Positions 5,619 to 6,147 of a DNA stretch of 6,147 nucleotides are shown in pieces (positions within the stretch are counted from its first letter, which is position 1; each line of letters opens with the position of its first letter). A program made the translations under genes and the position numbers. This DNA comes from Streptomyces sp. WM4235 (GTDB taxonomy: Bacteria > Actinomycetota > Actinomycetes > Streptomycetales > Streptomycetaceae): assembly GCF_001279725.1 (NCBI RefSeq), contig NZ_LGDE01000081.1, forward strand, positions 1 through 6,147, in the 5' to 3' direction. The notes beneath the pieces were generated by a model, which did not search any database, was not told the DNA's origin, and was given only the letters and a program-made list of their open reading frames with translations.

Positions 5619-5791
5619 CCGCCTCGGACCTCATGCCGCTGCCGCGATGCCGGCCGGCCAAGAGACGGGGGCCGTGGAGGTGGCGGACTTCAAGCAGGAT
5701 CCCACCCCGGTCGTTGGCACCCTTGCCGACGATGTGCCGGCCTTCGCTGTACCCCTGCTGGACCGGGGCACCACACGGGAGGAACCACCAC
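5619..5791. other. Gap between the Imm49-type gene and the binding-protein gene
   Basis: No gene is called here. A plus-strand frame from an ATG at 5647 reads reasonably (MPAGQETGAVEVADF, then TPVVGTLADDVPAFAVPLLD) but lacks a ribosome-binding site. It runs on through the next gene as an Arg/Ser-rich translation to 5943. The opposite strand is equally open. It may be decayed coding sequence or chance. The 3' end holds GGGAGG (5777-5782), the ribosome-binding site of the next gene. No clear hairpin terminator follows the stop at 5616-5618. Confidence 0.35.
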
Positions 5792-6147
5792 ATGAATGCG
5801 CCGTCATCGGCCGGCGGAGCGCCCCGAACCGACGGGGCATCCGTCCGCATCGGAGCTCTCGTTCCGCTCACTCGGCCTGGCTGGATCGAGGCAGGCAGAC
5901 ACGTGCTCGCCGGGATGGAGTTGGCCGTTCGCGAAGTCAATGACGCCGGCGGGATCGTCGGGGAACCACTCGAGCTGGTGGTCCGAGACACCGCTGCCGA
6001 TCCGCGGAGGGCCGCAACGGCGGTCGACGAGTTGGAGCGCTTGGGCGTGGCTGCCGTGGCGGGGGAATACCACACCGGCGTCGCTCGCGCCGCTGCCGCC
6101 CCAGCCGACGCACTCCGCGTACCATTTCTCTGCCCGTCGGCGGGACT
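5792..6147 (+). CDS. Type-1 periplasmic-binding-fold ligand-binding protein, 3' end beyond the window
   Basis: The first 118 residues match the N-terminal lobe of the branched-chain amino acid/amide-binding protein class (LivK/AmiC-like, Peripla_BP_6 type). The strand VRIGALVPLT (18-27) is followed by the helix GRHVLAGMELAVREVNDAGG (35-54), the strand PLELVVRDTAADP (59-71), the helix RAATAVDELERLGVAAVAG (73-91) and the ligand-loop region with FLCPSAG (112-118). Such proteins bind amino acids, amides or similar small ligands for ABC importers or as sensors. The start is the ATG at 5792, with GGGAGG at 5777-5782 and a nine-base spacer. Residues 1-17 are Gly/Ala/Ser-rich and polar, with no hydrophobic signal segment or lipobox, so the protein appears cytoplasmic. 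It could be an intracellular sensor, or the true start may be missed, although upstream codons in frame show no signal either. Full ORF length is probably nearer 350-400 residues. Confidence 0.85.
   Translation, partial: MNAPSSAGGAPRTDGASVRIGALVPLTRPGWIEAGRHVLAGMELAVREVNDAGGIVGEPLELVVRDTAADPRRAATAVDELERLGVAAVAGEYHTGVARAAAAPADALRVPFLCPSAG

Noticed and set aside
5383..6075. Minus-strand 230-codon frame over the gap and the binding-protein gene
   Set aside because: It overlaps two supported genes on the other strand. Only the part opposite the gap reads plausibly, and no domain is recognised.

Overview
The base composition (very high GC, strong G/C preference at third codon positions), the protein families and the start and ribosome-binding patterns all point to a Streptomyces or a close actinobacterial relative. 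This looks like ordinary chromosomal accessory sequence. I see no rRNA, no convincing tRNA, no CRISPR array, no integrase and no intact insertion sequence.

Left part (1-1930): one long reading frame on the minus strand encodes the first 643 residues of a large alpha-helical HEAT-repeat-type protein, and the gene continues beyond the left edge. The long plus-strand frames over this region give Ser/Arg-rich or Gly/Arg/Gln-rich translations and are shadows of it. Between 1931 and 2424 no intact gene is evident. This gap holds what looks like a broken small secreted-protein gene on the plus strand (a good signal peptide, then a stop, with a plausible continuation one frame over) and a perfect 14-bp hairpin that could serve as a shared terminator with the converging padR-type gene.

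Centre (2425-3586): a PadR-family repressor gene (minus) and a small multi-pass membrane protein gene (plus) are divergently transcribed from a 94-bp intergenic region. That region holds two dyad-symmetric sites, each centred on GACATGTC and spaced 29 bp, with TTGACA promoter elements embedded in them. This is a self-contained regulator/target pair: the repressor most likely controls itself and the membrane protein.

Right part (3587-6147): a 603-residue Imm49-type predicted immunity protein starts at a GTG with a good AAGGAG ribosome-binding site. It appears to hold two diverged Imm49-like units and has no toxin gene beside it in this window. Downstream, after a 173-bp gap, lies the 5' part of a gene for a type-1 periplasmic-binding-fold (LivK/AmiC-like) ligand-binding protein. 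It has no visible signal peptide and runs off the right edge.

The main items for a second look are the twin operator architecture, the duplicated orphan Imm49 protein, the broken secreted-protein gene with a palindrome at the break point, and the signal-less binding protein. None of these by itself proves a new system.
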